Positions 26,029 through 38,336 of a stretch of DNA of 64,000 nucleotides are shown here, in pieces. The position numbers were made by a program, and so were the translations under genes. Origin of the DNA: Diadema setosum (lineage: Eukaryota > Echinodermata > Echinoidea > Diadematoida > Diadematidae); contig CM067059.1 of assembly GCA_033980235.1 (NCBI GenBank), positions 15,510,100-15,574,099 of the forward strand, written 5' to 3'. The stretch's first letter is position 1. Each line of letters opens with the position of its first letter. The notes below the pieces were generated by a model. The model searched no databases. It was not told the DNA's origin and saw only the letters and a program-made list of their open reading frames with translations.

Positions 26029-27900
26029 GGTCTGTCCAAGAATGTCACCTCATCTGGCCAGCGCCAGGAGGGCAATGTAGGGGACTTGAAATTGGGGGGG
26101 CTACTCAGTTCTCTGGTGGAGAGCAGCAACATCAGCAGCAGGAAGTGTCATGACAGACCAGACCTCAGGTCCCGTGTTAGAGAGGGATGGAGCTGTTTCA
26201 GCCGGAACTTGTATCCGGGACAGTAGTAATAGATGACGCTTCCACTACGAGCACACTGCCAAATAAAAGTGAGCGTAGTCACCTTGTCGTACTGTGGCAC
26301 ATATGACTGGACAGCATCGGAACAAGGAATTACATACCAGCAACAAATTCCAATGAGAGAGAGAGGGTGAGGGAGAGAGTGAGGGAGAGAATGGGCAGGG
26401 AATGGCTCACAAGTGCAGTGGCAGGCTCCAGCAGCGGTACCAAACTATGACCTCCCACGAAACTTGATCTCTTGATTGCTGTCAAGGCAACCATCTCAAG
26501 CAGAGGATGCTGGTAGCACAGTTCATGAAGGGTTCCTTGTTATTGTTTGCAATTTCTTGTATCCACCACTGGAATTCTCTACTAATGGCCAAATCTCACA
26601 GTCACTTCAGTAGCCTTCCTCCTGTGAATTGATGGCAATTTCAAGGCTACATCACAAGATCAAACTGAACAAACAAAATTATTCCTCATCTATCATTCAT
26701 AGCACTGAATCTCTCCTATGCCTCCTTTGGAAGACAGGCTGCCAGTGAAAGAAATTCAGCAAACTGAACATGAATCTTTTAGAGATCACTCACAATGGAG
26801 GAGATGAAAAATACAGAAAACAAGTTTATTTCAAGGCACGTAACTGAAGGGCAAGCATCTCCCGCCACCCCTGATCCTGACGCCAAGGTGCGATGATTAT
26901 TGATGTTGAAGGAGCAGATGGTTTTAATGAAAAGGATGGCAACCTCAATCACACAGAGCCAGCTGCATGCAGAAATGGATCACGGAAGTTATCGATCAGA
27001 TGACGGCCCATCCCATCACGTCAAGGAGTTCATCTGTTTAGCAAATTGACAAGATATTAATCACTCTCATGCTGGTCAATTGAGTCCATGGGATGTGAGA
27101 TCAACATGCATGATAGCATCACATGACAGGGGAAGAGGACAGCATCTTGGATACATACGGTATGTTGTAAACTCCCTACCACACACACACACATAGATAG
27201 CAGTGACTGGGGCGGCTTATCAGCTCCACATGCATCAGGCGCTACTAAAGAAATAAGATCACACCAACGATACAGTCAGCAGAGAGCTAGAACTGCATGC
27301 AGTAATTAGCAGTGCAACCGATACCTCGTTGCTGGAAGTTCGATGTATTTGTCCACGCATATACTGTAGTTCTCAATTTCACTCGCTTGTGCACAAGAGC
27401 AGCAATCTTTCCTCGAGAGCACACACACACACACACTCACGCAAACAAGCTTGCTCCTACACACTGGCAATAAATAGCAGTGTGGTCAAAGGCCGTCTGA
27501 TAGTAGTATACAATATTGACACACAGTCAGTGAGTTTCTTCTGGTGAGGCTTAAGCTGTGCGACAATCTTGAGCTATGAATAGAACGATACTGCCAAAGA
27601 AAACAGCCATCCTGCCTCTCACGTTAAGCTCCAGTGCAGTTCACCTTGTGGCTTCCAAATCCTGGGTACTTGAAACCTTAATAAGATGGCCTTTTCTCTC
27701 TCTTTTTCTCCACATTTTCGACAGTGACATGTGAAGGAAGGGGAGGTGCAGTTTGTCGTACTCTAGCCAGTATGATGTCACCCTTTACCTTTCCTCTGGG
27801 TAGCAACGAACTCCTCCGAGACCCTCTCCAGGTCGCCAATTCTGCCCCCCTCAGAGTGCTGCTGACGTCAAACGCATGCTGGCCCTAAGCCTCACCTTGC
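26029..27900 (-). promoter_or_regulatory. Candidate promoter / 5' UTR region of the short ITPK isoform
   Basis: The 1.9 kb directly upstream (minus sense) of the 25864-26028 exon is less AT-rich than the surrounding intron. It contains GA-rich tracts (about 26357-26400), a short CA run at 27421-27440, and a full palindromic CRE, TGACGTCA, at 27863-27870. A two-codon uORF (ATGAGGTGA, 26053-26045) lies just before the main ATG. No convincing TATA box was found. The promoter call follows from the exon being a start exon and is otherwise weak. Confidence 0.3.
27863..27870. promoter_or_regulatory. Full CRE palindrome TGACGTCA upstream of the short ITPK exon
   Basis: It sits 1.8 kb upstream (minus sense) of the alternative start at 26028 and shares TGACGTCAAACGCA with 12060. 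A cAMP/Ca2+-responsive promoter would suit the gene, but this is inference. Confidence 0.4.
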
Positions 27901-28454
27901 ATATATTGAGCCTTATGTTGACACCCATGCATGGGTGCAGAATTATTGATTTTTTTTTTTTCCTCTCTCTTCCTCCCCCCTTTTTTGTTGTTGAGTAAGT
28001 CAACAGTTGCTTCTCTTCAAAGTGCTAACCTGTAAAGCAAGATGGGCTGTTCCATTTCACTCAGAGGGGGCAAAATGGGTCATGACAGCCACCCACTGAT
28101 TTACAAAATGATCAACACCATTCAAAGCAGATTAATTCTTGGACTGAAGAACAGCAAAAGAAATGCATAATATATACATATGATAATAACTCGGTGAAAG
28201 AAACATATACAAAAGGCTGTAAAAATTCTGTCCTTCATATCTATGCCGTTTTATACCACAATCTCTCTGCACTCTCTTTCTACTTATCTCCAACTATTTC
28301 TCTCTCTCCCTCAACTTGTCTCCTTTTTCCTCAAAATTTCTCTAACTTATTCACTTTTTCTCTCTGTCACACTCCCTGTCTACTAGACTGAATAATTTGA
28401 TGTTTGAAATTAAATATATCTACCGAACTATGACAGCCAATCGATACTGTAAAA

Positions 28455-28665
28455 CATGGAATGTTCGCATGCATTTTAATTTTGCGAATTTCGCGAGAGC
28501 CAAGATTCACGAAATTAAAATGCACACGAAAGTTCTTGTCTACACTTTAAATATGCATTGAATGTTGGAAGCAACTCACAAAAATTCATGCCGCAGAAAA
28601 GGCCGTCGGCTCCAATTCGTGAAAATTTCATGCCACGAAAATATTGTGCTTTATAATACATCTTG
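28455..28665. repeat. Possible element with TTTTGCGAATTTCGCG / CACGAAAATTTCA motifs
   Basis: TTAATTTTGCGAATTTCGCGA, ATTCACGAAATTAAAATGCA and TTCGTGAAAATTTCATGCC form several imperfect inverted matches over about 200 bp. This suggests a decayed foldback or MITE. Ends are not defined. Confidence 0.4.
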
Positions 28666-28766
28666 CCTTCATGGCAAGCCCTGTGATACGAATAAGTGCA
28701 TTTAGGAGAGTGAACAAGCTTTGACAGCTTGAAAGGTCTTTCTCTTGCTGGATGGCACCACAGTTT

Positions 28767-28975
28767 TAAAGGTCCAGTTTACCTTTGGGAGCAGTGATTT
28801 AAAAAATTTTCAAGATATCACATTTGCTGCATATGTGTAGGTCTGTTGTATCATAAAACATCCTACCATAAAAATTTTTGCAATAAAGCCTACAATATAA
28901 GGAGATTATTTTTCTCAATAAACCATAACTGTAGACGGTTTAGTGTCGAAACATGTTATTATAACTATTGTTCAC
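28767..28975 (+). repeat. Dispersed repeat, copy B
   Basis: This is homologous to 8212-8410 across CAGTTTACCTTTGGGAGCAG, the CATATGTGTAGGTCTG block and CAATAAACCATAACT. It begins TTTTAAAGGTCC, so it could belong to the TTAA-AGG class, but no inverted right end was found. Confidence 0.8.
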
Positions 28976-29777
28976 ATTTTGTGTATTTATAACAATGCTT
29001 ATCATCGATTATACGGATTCAAATTTTTACAGTGGTTGTTTCTATTGTTTGCTGACACAAATGAATACTCAAGTGTCATGATCAGCATCACTCTACAAAA
29101 ATTAATCCATCTTAACTTCTTTTTTAAACAGTTGTGATAATTTGCCTTGAGCAGTGTGTGAACAGGAAGTGAAAAAAATACTCAAGTTCCTTTAGTCCTA
29201 CGATGCACGTCACCACACAAGGTCTGCACAATATGGTGCCTGGGGTCACGCTCCAGTCATTTTATAGGCATATAGTATGTACACAGGTTGGAGATTCAAA
29301 GTGCTTTGCTTGCATACAAATGAGTTATATGGTGGGGGGGGGGGGGGCATACGTGAACAGAGGCAAATATGATTGTTTTTCGCATCGCGATGCCATAAAA
29401 TCCAGTAACTCTTGTGTGGAGTGGGAATGGACCTAAAAGAATTGTAGGAAGTCTTATTTGCAAAGTATCTTTTGATGACACAAGTACAAAATTAGTTCAA
29501 ATTTAATGGATACCAGCTCAGAGCAGCGAGCAGTCTGTTCCTCAAATGCACAGCAATATCAGATATTATTATGCATTCTTAAAAAAGAAAAATGAATGAT
29601 TTTCTCAGACTTTTAGGCCATCTGCAAGAAAGTAATTGAAAAAAATGCACTCCAAGTCTGGAATTTTTTGGGGATGTTTTTGGCAAGGTTGCAAGCACTA
29701 AAATGTTGAAATTTTTAATGACAATGTTAGCTGTCCTATTACTCCTACAAAATAAAAAAGATATAAATGAATAAATA

Positions 29778-30085
29778 TGGGCAGCGAGTTAGCTCAGTCA
29801 GTGGCGTGCCTGCCTCGGGATCCAAAGGACCCCGGTTTAATTCCGGGTCCCACTGTGCAATGTTGTGTGTAATCATACCATCCCCTCTAGTATGAAGCAA
29901 AATACTCTCTCCCTCAGATAGGACGCTTCATTTATTCTTCGCAAAGAGCAGGGTGTTTTAACCCAGTGAAGTGGTCCTGCCTTACATCCAACTGGACCCC
30001 ATGGAAGACCAGTTATTGCAGCTGAATGTGGGTTATCCAGCCATCTTCTCAGATAGAAATGAACCACACAAACAAACAAACAAAC
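29778..30085 (+). mobile_element. tRNA-derived SINE
   Basis: The head has RNA polymerase III promoter boxes: an A box TTAGCTCAGTCAGTGG (29789-29804) and a B box GGTTTAATTCC (29834-29844) inside an intact CCCGG/CCGGG T-stem. The acceptor stem does not pair well, so it is not a working tRNA gene. A non-tRNA body of about 200 bp follows, then a CAAA-repeat tail (30067-30085). ATAAATGAATAAA before the head and ATAAATAAATAAA after the tail are a likely imperfect target duplication. It should be mobilised by a partner LINE; the CR1/L2-like family here is one possibility. Confidence 0.85.
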
Positions 30086-31050
30086 ATAAATAAATAAACT
30101 ATGAAAATACACAGAGAACACAGATTTCTGCCAAGCAGCTCATTTCCACCCATATACACTTATTCAACAATGATAAAGGATCCTTTCTATTGTCTCCACC
30201 AAAGCTTGACTGCTGAGCTCAAGCATGCACTCAGTGCATGTGTGCGCTCCTGAAATACATGCAGCTTGAATTCCCTAGTTTGTTGGCCCTACTACTAGAC
30301 AATGATAAAGAATCCTTCAAAATGATTAACCAAAAAATTCCTGGATCAAGACAGCAATTCGGATCACTACCAAAATTTAATCATCAGTTCCTTGTGCCAT
30401 TATCAACCTTTCCTGTAAATTTCATCAGAATCTACCGTCAACTTTTTAAGTTACTAATTTACACACAAACATAACAATGCTGGCAAAAACAAAACCTCCT
30501 TGGTGGAGATACATTGTAAAAATCCCCTACCCATTAGCAAATTACTATACCTTGGCATGCAGCCAACCCTGTAAGTGTAAAGTAATCGTACTTTAGGCCC
30601 TCTCAGGTGGCACTGGATCTAACCCTCTGAGCCCCATCCCCTCAAATTGCCACAGATATTGTGCACAAAAATTGCTGACAGCAATGGTGTTAATTTGGAG
30701 CCAAGCTAAAGGTCAAAACTGGGAGGAAGTGTATGAATATTTGCATTTCATGAGACCAAGCTGAGGAAATGAGAACTTCTGATCGACAGTCCAGATATTT
30801 GCCATTCAAATGTGTTTGGGAGCAATAACAAGCCCTAGACTGTACATTGATGAAAGCAGTTTACCAATAACGCTTTGAAAAGTGTTCCATTTGTAGTAGT
30901 ATTGATGCCAACTACAAGGCAAATAAACTCTGCTGGACTAAAAAAAAAAGAAAAAAAAAGAGCCAGAGAAAAACTGTTCTTGCACAACTAGAAGAGTTTA
31001 AACACTTCAGAATGTCTGCAGAATTACACTTCATGACCTTTTGATTCAAA

Positions 31051-31052
<2 letters not shown>

Positions 31053-31098
<46 letters not shown>
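31053..31098. repeat. (CA)n microsatellite, 23 units
   Basis: This is a pure CA run. It creates the Val/Cys stretch in a spurious minus-strand ORF. Confidence 0.97.
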
Positions 31099-31099
<1 letters not shown>

Positions 31100-31791
31100 G
31101 AAACCACGGAATGTACACAAATGTGTATAAGACCTTGTACACTGGCAGTATCTTTGGAAGGCAAGAATGTTTTATGTTGGGTTCATTTTGACGAAAAGAA
31201 AAGGCAGGAGAGAAAAACAGGTTAAGCGAATGAGAAAGGAGGGCATTAACAAAACGAGTACTAGTAAGCTGTTGTAAAAACCACAGCAGCATTAAAAAAG
31301 GCTCATTTTGTCTTCACTTGGATTTTGCTAATTTGTATTCTGTGAATGGCTTTAATGAGTCTATATCTGTTTGGGAAATCTTAATAGAGGCTGTAAAGGA
31401 ATTCAAATGCACAAACAGCTTGAATTTGCCCACTCTTGCACTGCACGTTGGCACCATACAATAAAAGCAATTGCGGAGATTACGAAATGCCATGCAGTCA
31501 ATAGTCCTTGAAACAACTTCCAATGTTTCTTTAAGGAACCAATGTAGTTTGGGTAATGCACATTGTTACCTTTAGAACTCTAGCTGAATCATAATATTCT
31601 GAATGGCTGAATAGGGAATTTCTCATTTATCAGCATGGCTCTACAAATTCGAGAAAAGTATACAGATACGCTGTGACACAATGTTCATGTAGTGGCATAC
31701 TGGTATAATAATGTCCAATCTAATAGTATGTCTGTTATGATCTGATCCCCATGACCATTGTCTTGGGCAATTTTCTGTCTAAACCTGTTCC

Positions 31792-32545
31792 TAAAGGCCC
31801 ATTGCACTTATGGATGCAAAGAGGATGTAAAACGTAAAAAAAATCTTGCCATCCGTTGGAAAACCCTACGCATCCGCTGTGTACTCATTGCATACGTGTT
31901 TCATACGCTCTATCCATCGAGCATCCGTCCACTGTGATTTCATCCGCGCAAAAAGTTTTAAGCTGCTTAAAACTTTTAGAACGGATGAACTTTCCGCCAT
32001 GTACGATGTAAATCCGCGACATACGAGCAACAAACGTTGCATGTCCGTTATCATCCCTTAACACGTCCGCTGCATCCTCTCTGCATCCTCTGGGCATCCT
32101 CGCAACTCAAATCCGCTGCAGCTGAAAACGGAAAGAGGGAGGAAAGATATGGTACATGGAACGTCTATACATCGTTAATAGCATGGAAATAGAAAGGATT
32201 GTAAGCGTATGCATATCGTACATAAAGCATTTAGAACGCATCCGCTCTGCATCCGCTCTTTCCGCTATGCGTCCGTTTCGCAATTATCTCCGGTAACCCC
32301 TTCGGAGCTGTCATCTCCTTCCATCCGCTTTCATCCGCTAGGCTTCCGAGGAACATCCGTTTAACATCCCCGCTACATACTACCCACGTCCGTTTTTTTT
32401 CCGTTCTGTTTTCGCCAATATTCGCCAATATTGTCAATTTCTGGAGCGGATGAAAGCGGATGGAGCCATCCCCAAAATTTTGCTCGTCCGCCGTGTCCTT
32501 TCTGCATACGTTTTGTGTCCATCGGCCAGTGGGACGGGGCCTTTA
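31792..32545. mobile_element. TIR element rich in CATCCGC motifs (754 bp)
   Basis: The ends are TAAAGGCCC...CACT and the complementary AGTG...GGGCCTTTA, with TA at each outer edge. The interior has roughly 16 copies of (C/G)(A/G)TCCG(C/T) on the plus strand and a few on the minus, spread irregularly, plus a perfect 27-bp palindrome at 31951-31977. Subterminal motif arrays like this are typical of transposase-binding regions of non-autonomous DNA transposons. Overlapping ORFs here come from the motif array. Confidence 0.75.
31951..31977. repeat. Perfect palindrome inside the CATCCGC element
   Basis: Arms AAAAGTTTTAAGC and GCTTAAAACTTTT are separated by one base. It could form a hairpin in single-stranded DNA or RNA. 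Confidence 0.85.
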
Positions 32546-34730
32546 CACACATCATAGTATGTCCTCCTTTGAATGATCATGAAAGCAAAGAAGAGCTTAA
32601 TGAGCTTCCTTCTCTTCTCTCTCTCCATACCTTTCCTTTTCTTTTTCCCCTCTCTGTCTATCTGAATCTACTTATCTATCTTTCCCTCAATCTCTTCAGC
32701 CAGGACTAGATTAAGATTTAGTGAAATCAATACTAAAGTAGCTTTAAAAGAAGGGACTAAAAAAAAACTTCGGCAAAGCATAAAGATGGAGAAGTGAAAT
32801 GAAAGAAAAACAGCACCAGGATATTAATGTTACAGAGCATATGTTGGTTTTAACAGTCAGAGTTGGCAGTTGATGATAGAGTGGGTTGTCTACTTCAGTA
32901 AATGAACGTTTAGGAGATTTTGACATACTGTACTTTTCATTAATTTACTGGCATGTTCATTCATGGGTCAGTATATTTGGCCACATGGCAGAGACTGGAG
33001 AGTCTGCGATGACCCATGTTTTCGAGTTTGCTGCAAAGGAATCCAGCACAAAACTGCAGTCAGATCAGGCTTACAGAGGGTATCTCGGAAGATGAAAGAC
33101 TGCAGTCGGGTGAGAAAAATTAAGTCTATGATCAGAGCATGGTTTGTGACTCCTTGAGACTCCCTACAATTTCTGAAGTTAACTGAGTATTTCATAGGAT
33201 GTCACATTTATTCCAAATTCTATTCGACTGTGAGTGCCATTATGATGCAATGGACATGAAAAACCCATAGGTGACAAGAGGATGAAAAGAGAGAGAGAGA
33301 AAAGAAGATTGTGGCACTGTCATCTGCCCTATCATAGATCCAACATTTCTTTCATCTCAAGGTGTGTGAGACTAATGATGCGCATGGGTGTTGTACACCA
33401 ACTCAATAAATGTTAAAGAATTTGAGAATGGGGGGGGGGGGTAGGGTGCAGAGATAATGAGCTAAGTGGGTCTGTTATCTGCGATGGCCATAGGGGACTA
33501 CTACAAATCAGTTAATTAGCAATCTCTATCTATGATAAAGTGACTACAAAACAAATAGTGGCAACCGTTTCACTGGTAGCTAGGTAGCTTCTAATAGCAG
33601 CTCCCTGACAGGTTCACTGGGAAAAGAAAATATTGCATTGCCCCTCATTTCCCTTTCCCTCTTATCCCAAAAGATAACAAAAAACAAAAACACAACAGCA
33701 AGAACTGATAGCAACTATGATTAGTTGAGATGGATGCATACATATCAATTCCTTTTCTGTTTCCTTTAATATAGTATAAAAACTTGTTTTTTAAATCCAA
33801 TTTCAACAGGTTTTTTGAACTCAAAAGTTTTACTCTTTTATGAGTAAAGATAATAACTGAGCTTAATTCTAATTTATAAGATATTGCAAATGCACATACA
33901 TACTGGAAAGTGAAAAACATCAAAGTTTACTAGGTGATCTGCTAGCACGGCAAAGCAGATCACAAATATTTCCAGATCTTAAAGAGGTCATTTTATTATT
34001 TACTGGTACATTGTAGATGTATCTCGTCCCAATGATGAGATCAAATCTAGTTAATTGTGAAATTTTACATGGTTTTCTTCTTCCTTTGGCACCATTTTAC
34101 GAGATATCTTGTGTGAGTTGACTAGCTTCCTCCTTCACAGTGGAAGAATAGGTGGTACTGTACTCTGCGAGTAGCAAGAAGGGAAGGAAGCAGGGAATGC
34201 CCACACGGAGTCCTTGTAGTTTGTCACATCTTGGAAATGAGTAAGCCCACTAATCGTCAGAGATGTACTTCGCTAAGCACCCATGGGTATTATGATGAGA
34301 TTCATTCAGGGTCACATCAGCAATGCAGATTTACATCCAAAATGTTTGCATCCATCATTCACAAAGACCCGTTTCTCTCACACAGAGCAGGTCACACTAT
34401 TTGAAACTGATAAACAAATTCTGCGTTTAACTCAATTCCCTGAGCTCATCTGGCAGCATCCTCAGCAGGGCATCGTTTCAAAGATGTCCTCCACTATCTG
34501 AAGGTTGGCATGGGCGGAACAATGATGAGAAGGACTGAAGAAGATAATGTGTGTACAAAGATGTTTGCGATTCATCACAAACATGTCCAGATGACACACT
34601 TCGCAGAAGATTTATTAGTAGCTGAGTGATGATTAGATGAGATGGAAATCATCACTTTTTACATCCTGCACTCCAATGACATCAAAGCTGCCTGTCTGAC
34701 AGAATAATGACTTCCGGCTAAGACAAAAGA

Positions 34731-34763
<33 letters not shown>

Positions 34764-34787
34764 GTGTGTGGGTGTGTGGGTGGGTGT
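34731..34787. repeat. (TG)n microsatellite, slightly interrupted
   Basis: The run is TG with a few CG and GG interruptions. ORFs on both strands here are repeat artefacts. Confidence 0.95.
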
Positions 34788-35071
34788 TGCAGAGACGGAA
34801 GGGGACAGATGCAACCTGCACGTGCTGGACATTGCAATGCAATACGGCAATGGCACTCTGCTTGAGGTCATCACATGGAAAGTAAAGGCAATTCCACACA
34901 AGGAGAGCAAGAAGATAATGAGATGGATAATCAAGTTTGGCATTCAGCTGGAAAAACTCATCATACTCACACAGCTAATGATACCACAACGGAACTGACT
35001 ACTGCTGACAATAACCAGAGTGCTTATTTTTTTACATCGATTGCAACTAATTTCGCATCAGTTGACATTGT

Positions 35072-35429
35072 TTAAAGGGGAAGGCTAGTAACTGATCAGT
35101 GGGAATCAGTGGAAATGCTGGGAGATGATTGTTCCAATCCTTATGGGATTCATTCAAGAGTTCATTGTATGTTGTGTGAAAATGATTTGCTTCAGAACGG
35201 TCTCATATTCAAGTAATGTGCAGATTAATGCTCCGTCACTGACCAGGGACGCTAACCTGGAAGCATTAAACTGCACATTACTTGAGTATGAGACCATTCT
35301 GAAGCAAATCATTTTCACACAACAATAGATATACAATGAACTCTTGAATGAATCCCATAAGGATTGGAACAATCATCTCCCAGCATTTCCACTGAATCCC
35401 ACTGATCAGTTACTAGCCTTCCCCTTTAA
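35072..35429. mobile_element. Near-perfect foldback element, TTAA ends (358 bp)
   Basis: The left arm TTAAAGGGGAAGGCTAGTA and the right arm TACTAGCCTTCCCCTTTAA are exact complements. Pairing continues with few differences for about 150 bp to a short loop near 35235-35260. The high arm identity implies recent insertion or gene conversion. It has no coding capacity; ORFs on both strands are mirror images of each other. Confidence 0.88.
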
Positions 35430-37046
35430 GTTGACAGCCACACATGCTGAAATGGTTGTAATGATAAAAGTGTATTCTTTCACAATAAACAATTTCCAAA
35501 CTTGATAATGATATCATCAAAGAAAAAAACCCACTAAGCATATGAGACCCCTGTAGCCTGAAAAAAAGAAGAAAAAAAGAGAGCTTTGGTTCAACAAGAC
35601 TGTGTTTTACTCATGTTCGAAAAGAGTAAATCCTTTCTAGATAAGTATGAAGTTTGGAAACATAAATTCAAACTAAAATATCAGCTGCTATATAGTCTCC
35701 CCCCCCCCCCCTTCCCGGCTTGTTAAACTGCACTATAGGAAAACAAATTGTAAAAGGGGGGGGGGGAGTAAAAAATTTGGCCATTTGAGTGTATAGAAAT
35801 CAGCAACCTAGATATGACGTTTTACCCAACAAATGGTGGAACACTGGGGGCAGGATTACCACAAACAATAGGGGTCTTATTTCACCTAGAAGCAGGTCCA
35901 TATGAGTTTTGCAATAAAATCCTTCAACATAATTATGTGGATGGTATAGAGCACACAAAAGAAATAAAACATGGTGACAGCCTTTGACCTTGTAAGAGGC
36001 TGGACATTGGGGGCAGCATCATAGAAATGATAGGCGTTCAGATTTGATTATGATAAACCTTAACAAAATCCATCATAAAATGTGGATAGTAGAGTACGCA
36101 CAAGCAGACATTAAAATATCAACCTTCTACTCTTTTGTTCAAAGACAGAACAAGCAATATTATCAACTGCTACAGATCACGATTTTTGCAGGTGATTATG
36201 GCTTTCTCCATTTTCCACAAATGATACACATAACAATGGGCATAATGCCCTACAAAGACTTTCAAAATCAGCCAGCAGCAGCATGGCTACTTGTAAGGAA
36301 CTGATGAATGAAGAATGTGTCTAATAATAACATCAAATTTCAAGTTTAGGTGCTAATCCCTTCATAGCGATTGCTATGGAGTTTTAAATCCCCTCTTGTT
36401 TGTTCCACACACACAACAGACAGAAAGTAAGTCAGGGTACTTCAATGGACGTTAACTTTCCAGCTCTTTTCTTGAAAGTAAAATTTATACCTGGCTAAAA
36501 TTTCTTTTTCTCAATCTTTCTAGATGATCAAAATTAACAATTTCTATGATGTAGAAGCTTGGCCACTTCAGTGTTTCCACTGGTATTGCAGAATGCCCTA
36601 CCATTTTTATTACCCTAGTGTTGCCAGTTAGCCATTTTTACGCCTGGATAGAGAGGGACATGGTGGTTAAAATCATCTTCGTACTTCAAGGATGTAGGCA
36701 CTTGATGGTAATCAAGGACCTCTGACTTCTGACTTCTGACAAGGACCTCTGACTTAAGATTTTTATGCACTATGCCACAGTGCCTCCTTCATTAGGACCA
36801 TGATATATTCTGGGCAAACAGAATGCTTTGTTGTTAAATGATGCAACAGACCTGGATAAGGCACATTTCCTAACTGCATCAGCACAAATATAAACTTCAG
36901 TAGGCTACAGCACTGTGTATAGGTATTGCCTCACTCCTCACTTCAAACCACATCCACAAGATATGTTTCAACTAATGCACTGTAATACAATGTCATGATG
37001 AATATTGCATTTCTTTTGATAATCCCAAGATAAGCAGGTTTGATCG

Positions 37047-37113
37047 GGGGGGGGGGGGGTGGAAGAAGGGAGGGAAAATGGGAAGGGGGAGGGAAAATGG
37101 GAAGGGGGAGAGA
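37047..37113 (+). repeat. G-rich tract with GGGAGGGAAAATGGGAAG repeats
   Basis: A run of 13 G is followed by tandem GGGAGGGAAAATGGGAAG units. It matches a quadruplex pattern on the plus strand. Confidence 0.75.
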
Positions 37114-37839
37114 AACGGATGGGAACCCCTCAATATGTAAGTTTAAACAGTGACAGCAGTAATTCATGCATTAGTAATGCAAAATGTAGTCACTGCATAC
37201 TGGCTGGAGTATAGATGGCATAACCTGTGACATTTATCGCTCTAGACTATGCCGCTTTGTCGTCATTTACGTCACTGCTCCCAATTTTATTCATCACTGG
37301 ATAAGAGCTTCAATCTCTATAACACCACAGGCAAATCACACAAGAAAAATCAGATTTCTGATATGAGGAAAGATTTGGGGGAGGGGGATAAAGTATCACA
37401 AATGAAAAGCTGTGCTATAATTTGATCACAAGATTTCAAGACTGAGAAGAGTGGAAAAGTATACGAAAGATGAAGGTTTCACCGTGAGTAAGGCACATGG
37501 CAGAAAGATACGTGGAGCTTACTTTACATTGACGAGGGGCAGGATGGGTACACCACACTCATCAAGTCATCTACCTTATTTCTAGCACCAACATGACCGA
37601 CTTCTTTTGTATGAGCATGTCTTTTGACATTTCTTCTCATGACCTTTCTCCACAGAGGCCCGACCTTGCTTGCATAAGCTATTTTTTCTTCTGTAAAATA
37701 AGTTAGGTTTTTACAATTTCCCTCATAAATGCAGATATCTTTTCTTACCATATTTTGCTCTCTTTACATGCATATTTGATATTTTTACGCCTTCCACAAT
37801 TATTGTAAAAAAATTGCCGCAGTTATTTTGGGTACTCAC

Positions 37840-38336
37840 TAGGCGTTTTCACATCAGCCCGATGTTTCGAAATAGCGCGCTATTTTCTGACTTGGGAAGT
37901 TTTCCCGACAGCGAAATAGTGCGCTATTTGATAATGTGAACACAAATTAGCGCGCTAATTGTATCGCTCTGATCGAGAAAATTTCTCGACTCCAACTCGG
38001 GAAATTTCTGAAACAGCGGGATAGTAGCGCGCTATTTGATAATGTTAAAAATGACTTGAGAAATTAGCGCGATGAATCCCATCATGCCTAGCGTGTGTGA
38101 CACGATCGATCGAGGCAAACTGCACACAAATCATGAGGAATTTTTGAGAGGGCACACACATTACTGATGCTGTTTGCACATACTCAGCTGTCGAATTAGC
38201 TATTTTAAAATTTCTAAGTATTCGGGCTACCCCCTCTTCGGGCTGATGTGAATAAAAAATGAAATAGCGCTCTAATTCACGCTCGCGGAAAATATTTCGA
38301 GCTTGGATCTTTATCGGGCTGATGTGAAAACGCCTA
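37840..38336. mobile_element. MITE with perfect 24-bp TIRs (497 bp)
   Basis: Positions 37840-37863, starting TAGGCGTTTTCACATC, are the exact reverse complement of 38313-38336. TA at both edges suggests a TA target duplication (Tc1/mariner style) with a TIR beginning GGCGTTTTC. The interior repeats TAGCGCGCTA-like motifs in both orientations (near 37876, 37919, 37950 and 38027). There is no ORF. Confidence 0.88.

Noticed and set aside
29778..29860. Functional tRNA gene
   Set aside because: The acceptor stem does not pair and the sequence continues into a SINE body and CAAA tail.
30912..31292. 126-codon minus-strand ORF with a Val/Cys run
   Set aside because: The run is translated (CA)n and the rest has no family features or splice context.
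32886..33195. Overlapping ORFs on both strands
   Set aside because: No splice-site pair with compatible phase and no recognisable motif.
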